DNA of 64,000 nucleotides from positions 1 through 64,000 of the forward strand of contig CAMOOO010000004.1 in NCBI GenBank assembly GCA_946621465.1. Reading direction: 5' to 3'. Positions within the stretch are counted from its first letter, which is position 1, and every line of letters begins with the position of its first letter. The notes beneath the pieces are model-generated. The model saw nothing but the letters and a program-made list of their open reading frames with translations. It had not been told where the DNA came from and did no database searches. The position numbers and the translations under genes are program-made. The stretch is from an uncultured Clostridia bacterium (GTDB lineage Bacteria; Bacillota; Clostridia; Christensenellales; DTU072). Positions 24,698 through 35,700 of this stretch are shown one piece after another.

Positions 24698-26327
24698 ATG
24701 TACGCTCGAACTTGGCGAAGAAGTATTGACCGGCCGCGAGAGTAATGGTTACTTTATTTCCTTTTTGAATATAGCTCCCATCCGTCTGCTCCGGCGTGAT
24801 CGTAGTGCCTTCTTTCAGCGTTACGGTCACTTTTCTTGTCGAGAACGGGCTGACGGTTTCTCCTTTACTGACGGTGTTGGTGATGCCGCAGTTGTTGGTA
24901 AGGAGCATATAGTAGCTACCGTCTTCTTTCACGGTGAACTGTTTCATCACGCCGCCGCGCACCGTGCAGGGCAGTCCTTTTTCGATGATGCCGTTGATGG
25001 TCTTTACGCTTGCCGGGATGATTTTATCGGCGTACTTTTTGGCAAAGGCAGGGGAAGAAGTCAGGTCGATATAATGTTCGTAGCTACCGGCTTCTTCTTC
25101 GGTAATGACGTCGATACAGTCGTACGTTTTGCAATTAAGAAGGGACTTTTTCTCCCGTCCGAACAAAGGCGAGGTGGAACAAAAGACTTTCCGCATCCCC
25201 TTAGTGACGGTATTGACGATTTGAGCGAACTTGCCGCTGACTCTGAAGTCGATATAGTAGTCTTTCCTTGCCTCAGGCTGAACGATGTAGTCTTTTGGCA
25301 CCACCACGGCAATAGGAGTGTAAGGGGTCCCGATATCGTCGTATTTTTCGGTGAAGCGAATAAAGTCACGTTTGACTAGTCCATAGGGCGACAGCTCGAA
25401 GTTTTCCCAGTCGATAAAGGTGTTGCACATTCCCCATTCTTCCGCCATAAAGGTAGCGCCTGCCATATAGGCATACAGGTGCATTCTTTTTTGCATGGAG
25501 CGAGAACTCCCTCCGCTCGACCCTTTCATCTCAAAGGGGAAGTCGGCAGCCTGGGTGATCGCCCATTCGTTTTTGCCGTCCTTTTGATAACAGCACACCG
25601 AAAAGGGACTGCCTCCCCAGCTCTCGTAATAGGCGCCGTATTTTATCCCGTGTGCCTTAGCCATGCCGCGGGCGTACGCCATTTGAATACGGGTGTTCCC
25701 CGTTTGCGCCCCGATCTCGGGCATGATGCGTTTCACCCCGGCTTTTATTTCCAATGGATAGGCAAGATAGTAGCTGTTACAGGAAGTCAGTTCCCCGTCC
25801 GTCCGTTTTTGCCGGTCGGAAAAAAGCCACTCGCCCACTTTTAAAAATTCATCTAACGTCTTCGGGCGGAACTTCTCCATTTCTTCCGCCGTCATCGCCG
25901 AGAGGTTGAGGAAGGGATAGGGACTGATACGGAATACCTCTTTCGTTATCGTTTCCGCCGTCCAGTCCTTGTCGGGGATGTGTCTCAGCGTCATGAGGTC
26001 GTGTTTATAATTACTCAGCCATTCGTGCATTTGGAAGCCGTAAAATTTATCCCCGAGTAGGCGTTTGTATTCATCGATTAATTCTTTATCATAGGGATAA
26101 ACGTCGATATAGTCTCCCCCTTGCAAACGGTCGATATAAAGGGGCAATCTTCTTTCGGCGATCATGTTGTACAGTTCGCCTCCCTTTTTCGCCATGTTGT
26201 TGAACTTATACTTTTCATCCAATCGAATGGTCATAACGTAGCGCACACCGGCGTTCTTTCCGATCAATCCCGCCTTTTCCTGCGCTTCCCACGTCTCCGG
26301 TAAATAACAATGAAAGTATGTAAACAT
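24696..26327 (-). CDS. Glycoside-hydrolase-like protein, family unassigned
   Basis: A 543-residue cytoplasmic protein without a signal peptide. The layout suggests a (beta/alpha)8 barrel (YGFQMHEWLSNYK, KYGAYYESWGGSPF, FMAEEWGMCNTFIDW, the last two with candidate catalytic Glu), followed by a C-terminal beta-sandwich of about 90 residues (GSYYMLLTNNCGIT, STRKVTVTLKEGT). Such a design is common in GH-A-like glycosidases, but I cannot name the family. The start is well supported by GGGAGGAAG. The stop codon lies in the 15-bp inverted repeat shared with 24180-24194. No transporter or regulator is linked to it. Confidence 0.6.
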   Translation of the reverse strand: MFTYFHCYLPETWEAQEKAGLIGKNAGVRYVMTIRLDEKYKFNNMAKKGGELYNMIAERRLPLYIDRLQGGDYIDVYPYDKELIDEYKRLLGDKFYGFQMHEWLSNYKHDLMTLRHIPDKDWTAETITKEVFRISPYPFLNLSAMTAEEMEKFRPKTLDEFLKVGEWLFSDRQKRTDGELTSCNSYYLAYPLEIKAGVKRIMPEIGAQTGNTRIQMAYARGMAKAHGIKYGAYYESWGGSPFSVCCYQKDGKNEWAITQAADFPFEMKGSSGGSSRSMQKRMHLYAYMAGATFMAEEWGMCNTFIDWENFELSPYGLVKRDFIRFTEKYDDIGTPYTPIAVVVPKDYIVQPEARKDYYIDFRVSGKFAQIVNTVTKGMRKVFCSTSPLFGREKKSLLNCKTYDCIDVITEEEAGSYEHYIDLTSSPAFAKKYADKIIPASVKTINGIIEKGLPCTVRGGVMKQFTVKEDGSYYMLLTNNCGITNTVSKGETVSPFSTRKVTVTLKEGTTITPEQTDGSYIQKGNKVTITLAAGQYFFAKFERT

Positions 26328-26387
26328 TTTCTTCCTCCCGACTAGTGAATATAGTATAGCATTAAATCTATTTCTCGTCTAGACCGA

Positions 26388-26425
26388 TAAAAAAACGGGG
26401 CGTTAAAGAATTTCTTCAGCGCCCC
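26388..26425 (-). terminator. Intrinsic terminator of the 26432-26704 gene
   Basis: On the minus strand GGGGCGCTGAAGAA pairs with TTCTTTAACGCCCC, followed by a run of seven U residues (26395-26389). It begins 7 bases past the stop codon. Confidence 0.85.
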
Positions 26426-26431
26426 AAATTT

Positions 26432-26704
26432 TTATAAACCGATAATTGCCAACGTGACAAAGACGGCATGTGCGGCAATAAAGACCGTACTGAGTATTCT
26501 CATCGCTCTGTTTTCCGCGTGCGCCGAAACGAAATACATGATTGCGCCCAGCGCCGCAACAATAAGAGTGGGAATAAATAGGGCAGGGGTTCTCGTTCCC
26601 AGCCCAATGAAATAGAGCGCGATAGCGACAACGCTACTGATAAGTCCCATAACGAAGACTCCCACGCTCGTGCTTCTCTTTTGAATAAGTCCGTATTGTT
26701 CCAT
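26432..26704 (-). CDS. Small three-helix membrane protein
   Basis: A 90-residue protein with three hydrophobic segments (about 12-33, 40-60 and 69-89) separated by short polar loops. I recognise no family. It is a single gene with its own terminator, downstream of the MFS transporter gene on the same strand with a 55-base gap. A weak AGAGAA Shine-Dalgarno site precedes the ATG. The function is unknown. Confidence 0.65.
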   Translation of the reverse strand: MEQYGLIQKRSTSVGVFVMGLISSVVAIALYFIGLGTRTPALFIPTLIVAALGAIMYFVSAHAENRAMRILSTVFIAAHAVFVTLAIIGL

Positions 26705-26759
26705 GGTTTTAGTATGTTCTCTTTATCGGGCATTATTCACGAGAGAAAGAATTTTTTGT

Positions 26760-27929
26760 TCAGGCAGACTTTTTCGTTTTTACCAAATAATTGACCAGTT
26801 CTGTCAGTATCAGCAGAAGGACGCAGAACAGTCCTGCGTAGAGGGGCAGGAGCTTTATGGTGGTAGCTTGGGCGATGACGCCGAAGAGGGGGGACATGAA
26901 GATGCCGAGATAAGCAAAGGCCATTTGTACGCCGATGATAGACTGAGAATACTGCCTGCCGAAGTTATCCGGCGTGGCGTGGACGATAGAGGGATAGACG
27001 GGGGCGCACCCAAGCCCCATCAGCACGAACGCGCCGACGGCGAGGTAATAGGTACCCACGGGAAGGGCAACGAGGACGTTTGCTACGATCGCCATAATGG
27101 AACCGATACGGATGAGCTTCCGGTCGCCGACTTTATCGGCGATAAAACCGCACAGGCCTCTTCCTACCATGATACCTATATAGAAAAGAGAACCGAGGTT
27201 AGCTGCCAGGCTCCCGTCCAGATGGTAGACGTCGGAAAAATAGCTGCTTGCCCACAGAATGGGGGTTTGTTCCAAAGACATGTAACAAAAGAAGGCAAAG
27301 AACATGGGGATGGTACCGCGCAGGCGGAAGATTTGCGGCAGGGTCAGTCGTACAGGCGCTACCTCTTCTTCTTTTTTCTCTCCTACCTTTTTCCACAACG
27401 GGAAGGAGGCGAACATGATGGCAGTCAGTCCGAACTGGATAAAGGACACGATGCGGTACCCACCCGCCCAGCCCCATGTGCCGGTCAAAGCCGCGCCCAT
27501 GATATAGGGACTGATAGTCGCGCCTACCGCCCAGCAGCAGTGGAGCCAGCTCATGTGCCGAGAGGAAAAGTAGAGGGCGACGAAGTTATTTAAGGCGGCG
27601 TCGATGGCGCCGGCGCCCAGTCCGTAGGGTACGGCGAGGATGCACAGTTGCCATAAAGCGTTACAGAAGGAAAAAGCGAGCATGGACGTGGCGGTGAGTA
27701 AGACGGAAAACGCCACGACGTACTTGGTGCCTATTTTAGAAGTGATCGCGTCGGAAAATAAGGACGCAAGAATGGTGCTTGCGGCGATGATGATCGCTAC
27801 GATTCCTGCCGCCGAGAGGGGGGCGTTCAGCTCCACTTGCATTACCGGCCACCCCGATCCGAGCAAGGAATCGGGCAGTCCTAAGCTGATAAACGCAAGA
27901 TAGATCACCACAAGCAGTAAGGAAATCAT
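26760..27929 (-). CDS. MFS transporter (FucP-like)
   Basis: A 389-residue protein with 12 predicted helices. The N-terminal LLVVIYLAFISLGLPDSLLG, then GAIDAALNNFVALYFSSR and HCCWAVGATISPYI, recall the fucose-permease-like/sugar branch of the major facilitator superfamily, where the latter motifs line the pore. The substrate is unknown, most likely a sugar or other small organic solute. No Shine-Dalgarno site is visible before the ATG at 27929. The gene is divergent from the MATE transporter gene across an AT-rich 107-base region. Confidence 0.85.
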   Translation of the reverse strand: MISLLLVVIYLAFISLGLPDSLLGSGWPVMQVELNAPLSAAGIVAIIIAASTILASLFSDAITSKIGTKYVVAFSVLLTATSMLAFSFCNALWQLCILAVPYGLGAGAIDAALNNFVALYFSSRHMSWLHCCWAVGATISPYIMGAALTGTWGWAGGYRIVSFIQFGLTAIMFASFPLWKKVGEKKEEEVAPVRLTLPQIFRLRGTIPMFFAFFCYMSLEQTPILWASSYFSDVYHLDGSLAANLGSLFYIGIMVGRGLCGFIADKVGDRKLIRIGSIMAIVANVLVALPVGTYYLAVGAFVLMGLGCAPVYPSIVHATPDNFGRQYSQSIIGVQMAFAYLGIFMSPLFGVIAQATTIKLLPLYAGLFCVLLLILTELVNYLVKTKKSA

Positions 27930-28010
27930 GGTGGTAGTATATCATAAAAAATACTTTTTACAAAATGTTTTAAAAAACATATTCAAAAAAAAGGACTACG
28001 AATAAAAAAA

Positions 28011-28020
28011 GTGCTATAAT
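28011..28020 (+). promoter_or_regulatory. Extended -10 promoter for the MATE gene
   Basis: GTGCTATAAT is an extended -10 (TGnTATAAT) with no good -35. It overlaps an ATG at 28019, which therefore cannot be the start of a transcript made here. The in-frame ATG at 28037 is preferred. Confidence 0.6.
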
Positions 28021-28036
28021 GCGTAGCGGTTTTACA

Positions 28037-29389
28037 ATGGAAGTTCAACATAAAAGCAGATACGGCATAACGGAAGGGTCCATTTGGAGAAATCTCTTTC
28101 TCTTCAGCGTGCCTCTCGTCATATCGCAGATATTACAGGTACTCTTTACCATAGCGGACATTGCCGTCGTCGGGCGGTACTCCGGCTCCGTTGCTTTGGG
28201 CGCGGTGGGGTCTACCACCATTCTCATTTCTTTGTTCGTGGGATTTCTTATCGGCATGGGCAGCGGCGTCAACGTGCGCGTCGCCTTTCACCTGGGAGAA
28301 AAGAAGGATAACGACGTGTCCGAAGCCGTCCACACCTCTCTGGTCCTCTGCACGGCGACAGGTATAATCTTTTTGCTCCTTTGTTTTATTTGCGCTCGTC
28401 CCTTGCTTGCCCTTATCAATACGAAAGAGGAACTGATAGGCGGCGCCGTTTTATACTTCAGACTATTCGCTCTAGGGATGCCGGCGCTCGGCATCTTTAA
28501 CTTCGGCAACGGCGTTCTCAGTGCAGAAGGCGACACCCGTCGCCCCCTCGTCTACCTGACGATTGCAGGCGTGGTCAACGTCGGACTTAATCTGTTGTTC
28601 GTCCTCGGCTTTCAGATGTCCGTCGACGGCGTTGCGCTCGCTTCCGTCCTCTCCCAATACCTCTCCGCCGTCCTCATACTCATCCGGCTCTTCCGTGAAA
28701 AAGGCCCCTGCAAGCTCTCTATAAAGAAGATGCGTTTATACCGCGGCAAGACCTCGAAGATACTCATTCTCGGCGTCTCGGCAGGCTTACAAAACGCCAT
28801 CTTTGCCGTAGCCAACCTCTTTATCCAGTCCGCCGTCAACTCCTTTGACGCCGTCACGGTAGAGGGCAACTCCGCCGCCGCCAATTCGGACACCGTCGTC
28901 TATAACGTCATGGCGGCGTTCTATACCGCCTGTTCCACCTTCATGGGACAGAACATGGGTGCCGGAGATAAAAAGAGGACCATAAAAAGTTATCTCGTCG
29001 CCTTGACCTATTCCTTTGGCATAGGCTTACTACTAGGCGGATTACTCCTTTTATTCGGGGATGAGTTCCTGTATATATTCACAAAGGATCCCAAAGTGGT
29101 AGAAGCGGGACTCATCAGGCTCAAAGTCATGGCGGTCTCATACGCCGTCTCCGCCTTTATGGACTGCACCATCGCCGCTTCGCGCGGTATCGGTAAAACG
29201 GTCATCCCCACCGTCATCGTCATCCTCGGCTCCTGCGTCTTCCGGGTCATCTGGGTCTATACCGTCTTTGCCTATTTCCAAACGATCTTATCCCTCTTTT
29301 CTCTCTATATATTCTCTTGGACGCTGACGTCCATTGCAGAGATCATCTATTTCGTGGTGTGCTTCAGGAAGGTGAAGTTCACTACGTGA
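28037..29389 (+). CDS. MATE-family multidrug/Na+ antiporter
   Basis: About 450 residues with 12 helices in two MatE halves. Diagnostic pieces are LFLFSVPLVISQILQVLF, ADIAVVGRYSG.ALGAVG, and FNFGNGVLSAEGDTRRPL with the family's conserved Asn-Gly and Gly-Asp. The second half has NAIFAVANLFIQ and CSTFMGQNMGAGD. MATE proteins export cationic compounds using Na+ or H+ gradients. The ATG six codons upstream (28019) lies in the -10 box, so 28037 is chosen; it has no obvious Shine-Dalgarno site. Monocistronic. Confidence 0.9.
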   Translation: MEVQHKSRYGITEGSIWRNLFLFSVPLVISQILQVLFTIADIAVVGRYSGSVALGAVGSTTILISLFVGFLIGMGSGVNVRVAFHLGEKKDNDVSEAVHTSLVLCTATGIIFLLLCFICARPLLALINTKEELIGGAVLYFRLFALGMPALGIFNFGNGVLSAEGDTRRPLVYLTIAGVVNVGLNLLFVLGFQMSVDGVALASVLSQYLSAVLILIRLFREKGPCKLSIKKMRLYRGKTSKILILGVSAGLQNAIFAVANLFIQSAVNSFDAVTVEGNSAAANSDTVVYNVMAAFYTACSTFMGQNMGAGDKKRTIKSYLVALTYSFGIGLLLGGLLLLFGDEFLYIFTKDPKVVEAGLIRLKVMAVSYAVSAFMDCTIAASRGIGKTVIPTVIVILGSCVFRVIWVYTVFAYFQTILSLFSLYIFSWTLTSIAEIIYFVVCFRKVKFTT

Positions 29390-29553
29390 GTGAAGTTCGC
29401 GGTGCGAGTCAGGGTGCCGCAGGAAACATTTTTTTACATTCCACATTAAAAAAATCTCCCGGTTTTCAGGTCCTTTTTCCCTCTTTTTGCTCGTCATTCC
29501 GCCGGACGCGTCGCGCGCGCGTATTCAATTTTATAGAAAATACACGTGGAGTA

Positions 29554-29582
29554 TTGTCATTTTTGAGCGAATGTGGTATGAT
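29554..29582 (+). promoter_or_regulatory. Strong promoter of the giant LRR gene
   Basis: TTGTCA (29554-29559), a 17-base spacer and extended -10 TGGTATGAT (TATGAT at 29577-29582). The predicted transcription start (~29589) coincides with the first base of the leader stem. Confidence 0.8.
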
Positions 29583-29588
29583 GAATTT

Positions 29589-29738
29589 GCGATACAACTG
29601 AATCACCTGTGCTGAAAAAGCGCTCTCCCTCGGTAGAGTGCTCGTTTTCGCAATACACAGCCTTTTCAGCATCAGGTTTTTGTAGTTTGTATCGCAGCAA
29701 AGCGAAACGGCGCATTCATACAGGTACCGTCTCGCTTT
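29589..29738 (+). ncRNA. Structured 5' leader of the giant LRR gene
   Basis: A nested stem: GCGATACAA (29589-29597) with TTGTATCGC (29687-29695); ACCTG with CAGGT (29605-29609/29673-29677); TGCTGAAAA with TTTTCAGCA (29610-29618/29663-29671); and an apical GCGCTC/GAGTGC hairpin (29620-29641). A second stem follows: AAAGCGA (29699-29705) with TCGCTTT (29732-29738) and ACGG with CCGT. The AAGGAG site and the ATG at 29771 follow. It matches no riboswitch class I know. It could be an mRNA stabiliser or a regulatory leader. Confidence 0.6.
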
Positions 29739-29770
29739 TGGGGCGGTATTTCTTTATAAGGAGAGAATAT

Positions 29771-32700
29771 ATGAAAAAACTCGCGAAATTGTTCTTGATT
29801 GCAACGATGATCGTTTTCGTCGCTTGCCTTTTCGTTGCCTGCGGAGAGGATAGTGGCGGTTCGGAGCCTTCCTCGCCGATCATTACCGAAGAAACGCTGT
29901 CGACCGAATTGCAGACGGCGGTCAATGCACTCGAGAATGTGCAATCCGGTACTTTTGATAACGAATCCAAACAAATATCCGTCACCGTAACCAACGGAAT
30001 CGAAAGATTCGATTTCGGAGCGCTGAATCTCGCGGAAGGAACGGAAGTGACGGTCTATTCCGATCGCGAACATACCGCGCGGGTAGAGGCGACCGATCTG
30101 TCCATCGGACAAAACACGTTTTACGTCGTAGTCGGTTCGGGTGACGTTTCCGTTGAGTACGTCTTTTCCGTTACACGTGAGTCGCACGACCATGCGTTCG
30201 GGAATTGGACGATCGTAACGAATCCGACCTGCACCGAAAAAGGGCTGAAAAAGCGTACTTGCTCCTGCGGAGAAGAAGAAACTGCAGAGATTTTGCCGAC
30301 CGGTCATACCGAAATCATTGACGAGGCGGTTTCGCCGACCTGTATGAAAACAGGTCTGACCGAAGGAAAACATTGTTCGGTCTGTAGAGAAATCCTCGTC
30401 GAACAACAAGTTGTTTCCGTATTGGGACACGACTATAATGCGATCGTGACGGCGCCTACCTGTACGGCGCAAGGGTATACCACGCATACCTGTTCTCGCT
30501 GTGGAAATGCTTATGTAGACGCCTACGTTGATGCGCTGGGGCATAATCTCGTCCACCACGACGAACAAGAGGCTACCTGCACCGAAATCGGGTGGGGAGC
30601 GTATGATACTTGTACTCGTTGCGACTATACGACCTATCAGGTGATAGCGGCGTTGGGTCACGATCTTGTCCACCATGACGGACAGGCGGCTACCTGCACT
30701 GAAATCGGGTGGGAAGCATACGATACCTGTACTCGTTGCAACTATACAACCTATCGGGCGATTGCCGCAACCGGACATACCGAAGTGATCGATCAAGCCG
30801 TCGCACCGACTTGCACCGAAACGGGTTTGACCGAAGGGAAACACTGCTCGGTCTGCGGAGAAATCCTCGTCGCCCAACAAGCGATAGCCGCATTGGGACA
30901 TCATTATGAAAACGGCATTTGCACGGTATGTGGTGCAAAAAAGCCAAGCGAAGGTCTCAAATTTACATCTAACGGCGACAGTACGTGCTATGTTTCTGGA
31001 ATTGGCACTTGTACCGAAACCGACATCGTCATTCCGAATACTTCCCCCGCCGGAGATACCGTGATGAGCATAGGGGAATATGCGTTTAGAGGTTGCACCG
31101 GACTGACGAGTGTGACGATCGGGAACAGCGTGACGAGTATAGGGTATAGAGCGTTCAATAATTGCACCGGACTGACGAGTGTAACGATCGGGAACAGCGT
31201 GACGAGCATTGGGAGTTATGCGTTCAGCGGTTGCCCGATCGAGACGGTAACAATCCCGGCAATTGCTTGTACCTATATTAAAAACAGCGTGTTGCAAACG
31301 GTGACGATCACGAGCGGAACGAGCATACCGAATAATGCGTTCTACTCTTGCACCAGACTGACGAGCGTTACGATTCCGGACAGCGTGACGAGCATTGGGG
31401 AGTGGGCGTTTTCCGGTTGCACCGGACTGACGAGCGTGACGATCGGGAACAGCGTGACGAGTATAGGGTATAGAGCGTTCAATAATTGCACCGGACTGAC
31501 GAGTGTAACGATCGGGAACAGCGTGACGAGCATTGGGAGTTATGCGTTCAGCGGTTGCCCGATCGAGACGGTAACAATCCCGGCAATTGCTTGTACCTAT
31601 ATTAAAAACAGCGCGTTGCAAACGGTGACGATCATGAGCGGTACGAGCATAGGGGATTATGAGTTCTCCGGTTGCACCGGACTGACGAGCGTGACGATTC
31701 CGGACAGCGTGACGAGCATGGGGCAGTATGTGTTTGAGAATTGTACCGGACTGACGAGCGTAACGATTGGGAGCGGCGTGACGAGCATAGGAGATTTTGC
31801 GTTCTCCAATTGCAGAGGACTGGCGAGTGTAACGATTCCGGATAGCGTGGTGAGTATAGGAAACGGTGCGTTCAATAATTGCACCGGACTGACGAGCATC
31901 ACAATCCCGGACAGCGTGACGAGCATAGGAAACAGAGCTTTCTACAATTGCACCGGACTGACGAGCGTATCGATTGGGAACGGTGTGACGAGTATAGGGA
32001 GTGGTGCGTTTGAAGAATGCAATAACTTGCAATATAACGAATACGATAACGCCTACTACTTAGGGAATGAAACAAATCCTTGCGTTGTTTTGATGAAGGC
32101 GAAAAACACAGATATTGTTTCTTGTACGATTCATAAGAATACAAAATTTATATATGACAGTGCGTTCAAAGATTGCACCGGGCTGACGGAAATCACGATC
32201 CCGGACAGTGTGACGAGTATGGGGGAATATGCGTTTAGAGGTAGCGCCGGACTGACGAGCGTGACGATTGGGAGCGGCGTGACGAGCATAGGGAATTATG
32301 CGTTCTCCTATTGCACCGGACTGACGAGCATTACGATTCCGGACAGTGTGACGAGTATAAAGAGTGGTGCGTTCACAGGTTGTGGAAATCTGCAATATAA
32401 CGAATACGATAACGCCTATTATTTAGGGAATGAAACACATCCTTATCTTGTCCTTATCAAAGCGAAAGATAGAAGAATTACTTCTATCGATATAGCTGAT
32501 ACGACGAAATTTATTTACCAAAGTGCGTTCGCAGATTGCACCGGATTGACGAGCGTGACGATTCCGGATAGCGTGACAAGTATAGGTAATTCTGCGTTCG
32601 ACGGTTGTACAGGACTTACAAGCGTAACGATTGGGAACAGCGTGACGAGCATAGGAGATTTTGCGTTCTCCGATTGTCCGATCAAGACGGCAACGATTCC

Positions 32701-35700
32701 GGCAATTGCTTGTACCTATATTAAAAACAGCGCGTTGCAAACGGTGACGATCATGAGCGGTACGAGCATAGGGGATTATGAGTTCTCCGGTTGCACCGGA
32801 CTGACGAGCGTAACGATTGGGAGCGGCGTGACGAGCATAGGAGATTTTGCGTTCTCCAATTGCAGAGGACTAGCGAGTGTAACGATCCCGGATAGCGTGA
32901 CAGGCATAGGGGTGCGTGCTTTCTACAATTGCACCGGACTTACGAGCGTGACGATTGGGAGTGGCGTGACGAGCATAGGGGACTATGCGTTCGGAGCATG
33001 CAATAACTTGCAATATAACGAATACGATAACGCTTATTATTTAGGGAACGCCAATAATCCCTACGTTGTTTTGATGAAGGCGGAAAATACAGATATTGTT
33101 TCTTGTACGATTCATAAGAATACAAAATTTATATATGACAGTGCGTTCAAAGATTGCACCGGGCTGACGGAAATCACGATCCCGGACAGTGTGACGAGCA
33201 TAGGGGCCGAAGCGTTCTCCGGTTGCACCGGACTGACGAGCGTGACGATCCCGGACAGCGTGACGAGCATAGGGGGTTATGCGTTCGAGTATTGTGACAG
33301 TCTTACGAGTATCACCATCGGAGAAAGTGTGACGAGTATAGAGAGTAGTGCGTTCTACGAGTGTAATAAATTGGTGGAAGTGTATAACAAATCCTCTTTG
33401 AATATTACAAAAGGAAGCAGTAATTACGGATACGTAGGCTATTATGCTAAGAATGTCTATACGCCTCAAGAAGGTGCAAGCAAACTCTCTACCGATAGCA
33501 ATGGATATATTCTTTATACGGATGGAGACGATATATCTTTAATTGGATATACGGGTACCGATACGGCTTTGACGTTACCTGCGGGAATCACGGAAATATA
33601 TCAAGGTGCGTTCTTCGATTGTAGTAGTCTATTGAGTATCATCATTCCCTCCGGCGTGACGGGTATAGGAAAGGGAGCGTTTTCCAGTTGTAGCAGCTTG
33701 ACAAATATCACGTTTGGAGACAACAGTCAATTGACGAGTATAGGAGAAAGCGCGTTCGACAGCTGTACCAGTCTGACAAGTTTCACAATCCCCACCGGTG
33801 TGACGAATATAGGACGTTACACATTCCTTTATTGTGATAAATTGGTCGAAGTATATAATCAATCCTCTTTAAATATTACGAAAGGAAGCAAGGATAACGG
33901 ATACGTAGGATATAATGCCAAAGCAATTTATACCGAGCCTTACACAAGCAAACTGTCTACTGACAGCAATGGATATATTTTGTATACGGATGGAGACGAT
34001 ATATCTTTAATTGGCTATATGGGTACTGATACGAATTTGACGTTACCTACTGGTATCACGGAGATTAATCAATATGCGTTCTTCGATTGTAGCAGTCTTA
34101 CGAGTATCACCATTCCCAACGGAGTGAAGAGTATAGGATATGAGGCGTTCTACAATTGTAGCAGTCTTTCGAGTATCACCATTCCCAACGGAGTGAAGAG
34201 TATAGGATATGAGGCGTTCTACAATTGTAGCAGTCTTTCGAGTATCACCATCCCCGACAGTGTGAAGAGTATAGGCGATGGGGCGTTCCAGAATTGTAGC
34301 CGTCTGACGAATATCACTATTCCCGATAGCGTGACGAGTATAGGAGATGATGCATTCCCAGTTTATCAAAGCCTGCAATATAACGAATATGACTACGGCT
34401 ATTATTTAGGGAATGAAACACATCCTTATTTTGTCCTTATCAAAGCAAAGAATACAAGTATTACTTCTATTGATATAGCCGATACGACTAAAGTCATTTA
34501 TTATAAAGCGTTCTACGGTTGTAGCAGTCTTACGAGTATCACCATTCCCAACGGAGTGAAGAGTATAGGATATGAGGCGTTCTACAATTGTAGCAGTCTT
34601 ACGAGTATCACTATCCCCGATAGCGTGACGAGTATAGGAAGAGGGGCGTTTCGCGGTTGCTCTTCTTTAGCTGAGTTAACCATACCCTTTGTCGGCAATC
34701 GCGCGGGCGTAACCAGTACCGATACATATCAATATCCCTTTGGCTATATCTTCGGTACAGATGGCGTAGGGATGGTAACAAGACAATATTATTACGGCTC
34801 TTCCACGTTAAGCACAACAAAAACCGATTACACTATCCCCACCTCTTTATGGAGCGTCACGGTCACGAGTGGGAATATATTATATGGCGCATTCAGTAAT
34901 TGCAGTATGCTTACGAGTATTACGCTTCCAGATAGCGTGACGAGTATAGGAGATTATGCGTTTTACGGTTGTTGGAGCCTTACGAGTATCACGATTCCGG
35001 ACAGTGTGACGAGTATTGGAGATTATGCGTTCGCAGAATGTGACAGTCTTGCGAGTATCACCATCCCCGCCGGTGTGACGAGTATAGGAGAGGATGCGTT
35101 TTACAATTGTATCAGTCTAACGAGTATCACCTTCGGAGAAAACAGTCAATTGACGAGTATAGGAAACAGCGCGTTCTCCGGTTGCACGGGACTCACGAGT
35201 ATCACCATCCCCGAGAGTGTAACAAGTATAGGAGATTGGGCGTTTCAGTATTGTAGCAGTCTTACGAGTATCACCATCCCCGATAGTGTGACGAGTATAG
35301 GAAGTTATGCGTTCTCCGGTTGTAGCAATCTTACGAGTATCACCATCGGAGAAAATGTGACTAGTATAGGAAGTCGTGCGTTTTACGAGTGTTATAAATT
35401 GGTGGAAGTGTATAATAAATCCTCTTTGAATATTACGAAAGGAAGCGATGATAACGGATACGTGGGCTTATATACTAAAGCAGTCTATACCGAGCCTTAT
35501 ACAAGCAAACTGTCAACCGACAGCAACGGATATATTCTGTATACGGATGGAGACGATATATCTTTAATAGGATATACGGGTACCGATACGGATTTGACGC
35601 TACCGGCAGGAATTACGGAAATAAATCAAGGTGCGTTTTACGATTTTGGATATACATTTAATATGGATGCAGTTATGTCCGAATGGGGTATACGCATCGA

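Larger units (their letters stand above)
24180..24707. repeat. Segment bounded by 15-bp perfect inverted repeats
   Basis: GAGCGTACATAGTAG at 24180-24194 is exactly inverted at 24693-24707. The left copy begins inside the stop codon of the plus-strand gene. The right copy includes the last codons (Glu-Arg-Thr-stop) of the minus-strand gene. Elements A and B fill the interior. Confidence 0.7.

Noticed and set aside
29609..29770. Earlier in-frame start for the giant LRR protein
   Set aside because: It lies within the predicted leader stem and would add 54 residues before a complete signal peptide; ATG 29771 has AAGGAG in place.
29672..32032. Long antisense open frame (786 codons) opposite the giant LRR gene
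   Set aside because: It arises because the repeated LRR codons keep the opposite frame open; it has Arg/His-rich composition, no Shine-Dalgarno site and no recognisable domain.
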